DNA of 9,781 bases, from positions 1-9,781 of the forward strand of contig CAZWGB010000049.1 in assembly GCA_964633465.1 (NCBI GenBank), read 5' to 3'. This DNA is from DTSX01 sp964633465. GTDB taxonomy: Bacteria > Pseudomonadota > Gammaproteobacteria > Steroidobacterales > UBA11654. The notes beneath the pieces were generated by a model. It was not told the origin of the DNA. It was given only the letters and a program-made list of their open reading frames with translations, and did not search any database. Both the position numbers and the translations under genes were made by a program. Positions 7,217 through 9,781 of this stretch are shown piece by piece; the first letter of the stretch is position 1; every line of letters starts with the position of its first letter.

Positions 7217-8115
7217 TCAAAGTCAAGTCCATAAACCCTGATCACGTTATCTCTAAGTAACTTTTTTCGAACCTCAGATTTGAGGCCCAAAGCATCAATA
7301 TCATCAATGGTTTTTTTGAATTCCAGAACTGGAAAATCAGTACCAAAGATAATTTTATCTTGACCGTAACTGTTGAGGTAGTGAATAAAGCTCTTGGGCC
7401 AATATTTTGGCCGGTGGGCATCACATCCGATAAAAATATTCTCGTGTTTCCACGCCATTGAAATCATCTCATCATGCCAGGGAATTCCCACATGGATACC
7501 GATCAGTTTCAATTCAGGAAAATCACATGCCACAGCATCAAGGGCAATCGGTTGGCCAACACTTTTGGTTCGGTATTCTTGGGAATAGACCATGGACTGA
7601 CCCACCTGCATCTGGATGGGGACATTGAGCTCACAGCATTTTGCATAAAACGGGTAGTATTTGGCATGATCTGGTGCCAACTCATACCAATGTGGGTATA
7701 AATGGGCGCCGACAAAACCCATATTGGTAATAGCATCTTCAAACGCCCTGACACCGTCCATTCCCTCAAACGGGTCAATCCCAGCCAAGCCATAAAAACG
7801 TTCAGGGTACTTGGCGCAGGCTTCGGCCACAACTGAGTATGGCATGTGATAGCATCCAGGCAAACCAACCCTGCCAGCGCGTGCAGCAATCAGGAATGCT
7901 TTTTCTATACCTGCCTCTTCCATCTTTTCAATTATCTCTTCCAGAGAGAGCCCTGCCATCAAAGCATTTTCTGCATTCATTTTGCCCACAAAGAATTCAT
8001 CGCCCCAGTCCGGTCGGTGTGACAGGGCTTTCCTTGTCCAGATATTGACAACGGCATCGATTGCTTTGTAGCTTAGTTTTTGGTCGTCAGTCATCGCCAT
8101 GAAATTTGTGGTCAT
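7213..8115 (-). CDS. Amidohydrolase-2 family protein with altered metal site
   Basis: About 300 residues, a TIM-barrel member of the amidohydrolase-2/ACMSD-like family (decarboxylases, lactonases and hydrolases of aromatic-derived acids). Numbering from the ATG at 8115: the usual beta1 H-x-H metal motif (as in IDAHVHIW) reads IDAVVNIW, so the histidines are V22 and N24. The usual beta5 histidine in PxxxHxG is Q170 (PIQMQVGQ). H138 and H142 (GAHLYPHW), H208 (IGIHVG) and D260 (FGTDFP) are kept. It may still bind a metal in another way, or be metal-independent. It is coupled to the FAH-family gene, suggesting consecutive or related steps. The start is uncertain: a TTG lies two codons upstream (8121) and ATGs at 8100 and 8094; only GGGA, directly touching 8115, resembles a ribosome site. 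Function beyond family level is not known. Confidence 0.88.
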   Translation of the reverse strand: MTTNFMAMTDDQKLSYKAIDAVVNIWTRKALSHRPDWGDEFFVGKMNAENALMAGLSLEEIIEKMEEAGIEKAFLIAARAGRVGLPGCYHMPYSVVAEACAKYPERFYGLAGIDPFEGMDGVRAFEDAITNMGFVGAHLYPHWYELAPDHAKYYPFYAKCCELNVPIQMQVGQSMVYSQEYRTKSVGQPIALDAVACDFPELKLIGIHVGIPWHDEMISMAWKHENIFIGCDAHRPKYWPKSFIHYLNSYGQDKIIFGTDFPVLEFKKTIDDIDALGLKSEVRKKLLRDNVIRVYGLDFE

Positions 8116-8124
8116 TCCCAAAGG

Positions 8125-8155
8125 TCAACATTAGCAAAACTTTAATTGATATACT
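8125..8155 (+). promoter_or_regulatory. Weak candidate promoter for the TonB receptor
   Basis: TATACT at 8150-8155 is a five-of-six match to the -10 consensus. The best upstream partner is TCAACA at 8125-8130 (four of six), with a long 19-base spacer. It would give a leader of about 95 bases before the receptor. Low confidence; an activator-dependent promoter would also look like this. Confidence 0.25.
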
Positions 8156-8205
8156 ACGCTAGAGACCAAAGTCCGAGGGGTGGCAACAACAGCCTGAGAT
8201 CTTAA

Positions 8206-8256
8206 ATGAAACCCTTTGCACCTGATCCATTTAATAATGGCGGAGGAATGGAATAA
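8206..8256 (+). other. 16-codon leader ORF, or displaced N-terminus of the receptor
   Basis: ATG at 8206 opens a frame reading MKPFAPDPFNNGGGME and ending at TAA 8254-8256. An internal ATG at 8248 gives the two-codon minigene ATG-GAA-TAA. The frame is +1 relative to the receptor, and its stop touches the candidate ATT start of the receptor. It could be a regulatory upstream ORF with termination-reinitiation, or the true receptor start separated from its gene by a one-base deletion. Confidence 0.35.
8242..8246 (+). promoter_or_regulatory. Strong Shine-Dalgarno GGAGG before the TonB receptor
   Basis: GGAGG sits only one base before ATG 8248, which is out of frame with the receptor. It lies 6 bases before ATA 8253 and 9 bases before ATT 8256, both in the receptor frame. 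This spacing supports translation beginning at about 8253-8256 in the receptor frame despite the lack of AUG or GUG. Confidence 0.55.
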
Positions 8257-9781
8257 TTCATTTACTGTTCACATTACTTATTTTGTTGATATTCAGCAGC
8301 AACCAAGTATTTGCTGCAGATGGGAAAGAAGCGACAGTTGAAATTGAGGAAATCATTGTCAAAGCCAGCTGGCGTGAAACCAAGCTTGAACAAGCAGATG
8401 CCAGTATTTTTGTCATAGACCAAGAAGTACTCATTGATCAACCAGTCAAGCATTTTGAGCAACTCACTCAGATGATCCCAAATTTAAACTGGGCTGGTGG
8501 CAGTTCCAGACCCAGATATTTTCAGATACGAGGCATCGGTGAGCGCTCCGGATACGAGGGTACACCGAATTCTTCCGTTGGATTCATCATTGACGATATT
8601 GATTTTTCAGGTCTGGGAGGCATTGCCACCACCTTTGACCTGGAGCAGGTTGAAGTTCATCGAGGTCCTCAGGGACTTAGAATGGGAGCTAATGCACTGG
8701 CAGGATTAATTTACATGCAAAGCAAAAACCCAACAGATGCTTTTGAAGGTATAGCTGAATTGGTATACGGATCAGATGACATCAAAAGTCTTGGCATTGC
8801 CATGGGCGGGCCCATCGATGAAGAGGAGAAACTAAAATACAGAGTTGCCCTCAGACAGGATGAAATTAATGGCTTCAGAAACAACAGTTGGTTGGCCAAG
8901 GACAACACTTCAGGAAAAAAAGAATTTACCGGTAGGATCAAGCTGAATTGGCAACCAAATTCAACTTCAACGATTGATCTTTTGTTAATGAATGTCGATT
9001 TAAAAAACGGTTACGATGCATGGGCAATGGACAATAGCCTTTCCACGCTTTCGGACAAGCCGGGCAGGGATTCCCAAGATACCACTGCCATGGGACTGAA
9101 GATGAGATTTAGATTGCATGACAAATTCGAGTTGCAAAGTCTAACCGGACTAACCCATTCCGATGTTTTGTTCAGTTTCGATGCAGATTGGGGCAATAAC
9201 CAATCTTGGCAACCCTATGTGTATGACTTCTTTTCTGAAACCCTAAGATCAAGACGATCATTGAACCACGAGTTTAGGTTGATCTCGGAGCCAATGAATT
9301 TTGTCGAAGATAAACCAATGGAGTGGATTGCAGGTATATATTATCTGGATTTAAACGAACGTAATGACCGGAATGATCTTGGTGTATACGACGATCCTTT
9401 TGACAATTGGTCCGCCTACATACAGGACGATAAGCTGGGTAGCAATTATGCTTCTGAGAATCTGGCAGTATTTGGCAATATCGATTATGCCATTGCCTCC
9501 CAAACAACAATAAGTTTGGGCATGCGTTGGGAGCGGTGGACTTCGGCTTATTCTGATACTCTCGGAGAGTTCTTTTTTCCATCCGACCGGATGTTGGGAG
9601 GGAAGCTTTCTTTGCGAACTGAATTGAACGAGTTTGCAAACGTTTACGCAGCGGTAGCCAGAGGGTATAAATCCGGTGGGTTTAATCTAGGGACGGGCAT
9701 TCAAGGGGTCGAGAGATTGAACGATCTGATCTACGATCCCGAATATTTATGGAATTATGAAATAGGCACCAGCGTGCTCAG
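8256..9781 (+). CDS. TonB-dependent outer-membrane receptor (3' end outside window)
   Basis: An energised outer-membrane importer; 508 codons are visible of a family usually 650-800 or more residues. Seen, numbered from ATT 8256: hydrophobic signal peptide 3-20 ending QVFA before ADGKE; TonB box EEIIVKA at 31-37; plug-domain motifs FQIRGIG (89-95), FIIDDIDFSG, and EQVEVHRGPQG (130-140) followed by MGANALAGLIYMQSKNP. After that come alternating beta-barrel strands, including the characteristic YAAVARGYKSGGFN at 464-477. The barrel is cut by the right edge. The in-frame stop at 8235-8237 leaves no ATG before the signal peptide; in-frame TTGs at 8283 and 8286 would truncate it. The substrate is unknown. 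The divergent catabolic operon suggests an aromatic or organic acid compound, but many such receptors take up siderophores, so this stays an inference. Confidence 0.93.
   Translation, partial: MHLLFTLLILLIFSSNQVFAADGKEATVEIEEIIVKASWRETKLEQADASIFVIDQEVLIDQPVKHFEQLTQMIPNLNWAGGSSRPRYFQIRGIGERSGYEGTPNSSVGFIIDDIDFSGLGGIATTFDLEQVEVHRGPQGLRMGANALAGLIYMQSKNPTDAFEGIAELVYGSDDIKSLGIAMGGPIDEEEKLKYRVALRQDEINGFRNNSWLAKDNTSGKKEFTGRIKLNWQPNSTSTIDLLLMNVDLKNGYDAWAMDNSLSTLSDKPGRDSQDTTAMGLKMRFRLHDKFELQSLTGLTHSDVLFSFDADWGNNQSWQPYVYDFFSETLRSRRSLNHEFRLISEPMNFVEDKPMEWIAGIYYLDLNERNDRNDLGVYDDPFDNWSAYIQDDKLGSNYASENLAVFGNIDYAIASQTTISLGMRWERWTSAYSDTLGEFFFPSDRMLGGKLSLRTELNEFANVYAAVARGYKSGGFNLGTGIQGVERLNDLIYDPEYLWNYEIGTSVL

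Larger units (their letters stand above)
8116..8255. other. Divergent intergenic region between catabolic operon and TonB receptor
   Basis: About 140 bases between two outward-facing genes, so it should hold both promoters and any shared operator. I see no convincing minus-strand promoter for the amidohydrolase and no clear long palindrome. A possible plus-strand -10 box, a 16-codon leader ORF and a GGAGG ribosome site are listed separately. Confidence 0.6.

Noticed and set aside
7509..7889. Minus-strand frame of 126 codons inside the amidohydrolase
   Set aside because: An alternate frame of a gene with clear family motifs over its whole length; no independent features.
8248..8256. ATG at 8248 as the receptor start
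   Set aside because: It reads ATG-GAA-TAA and is one frame off the receptor; only an added base would make it usable, so it is kept as a hypothesis and not as the annotated start.
9274..9639. Minus-strand frame of 121 codons
   Set aside because: Antisense to continuous TonB-receptor barrel coding sequence leading directly to the conserved ARGYKSGGFN motif.

Overview
The window looks like chromosomal DNA of a Gram-negative, probably marine gammaproteobacterium. The reasons are an outer-membrane TonB-dependent receptor, a lipobox-plus-polyglycine exported protein, moderate G+C and a compact layout. The taxon is an inference; no rRNA or phylogenetic marker is present. Two genes run off the ends: the giant gene loses its 3' end at base 1, and the receptor loses its 3' end at base 9781.

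Bases 1-6391 (minus strand) are one uninterrupted reading frame of 2130 codons, which I translated throughout without meeting a stop. It encodes a modular surface or secreted protein. In order it has a lipoprotein-type signal (Cys36 followed by eight Gly), about eight cadherin-like repeats, an unassigned bridge, a seven-motif FG-GAP (integrin-alpha-like) propeller, three more cadherin-like repeats, and a serralysin-type (peptidase M10) zinc metalloprotease with HEIGHSLGLKH and a Met-turn. The window ends in the first strands of the domain that follows the protease. The gene has its own good sigma70-like promoter in the AT-rich 120-bp gap upstream.

Bases 6512-8115 (minus strand) are a two-gene, translationally coupled (4-bp ATGA overlap) catabolic operon. 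It holds an amidohydrolase-2 family protein whose usual metal-binding histidines are largely replaced, followed by a fumarylacetoacetate-hydrolase family enzyme most like fumarylpyruvate hydrolases and acylpyruvases. This suggests breakdown of an aromatic or ring-cleavage-derived acid.

Bases 8116-8255 are a divergent intergenic region. From about 8256 rightward (plus strand) lies a TonB-dependent outer-membrane receptor. Its frame has no AUG start near the signal peptide although a strong GGAGG lies just upstream, so it has either a non-AUG start or a one-base indel. Its position back to back with the catabolic operon raises the possibility that it imports the operon's substrate or is co-regulated with it.

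No tRNA, rRNA, CRISPR array, transposon or clear intrinsic terminator was seen. The most novel item is the composite protease architecture.
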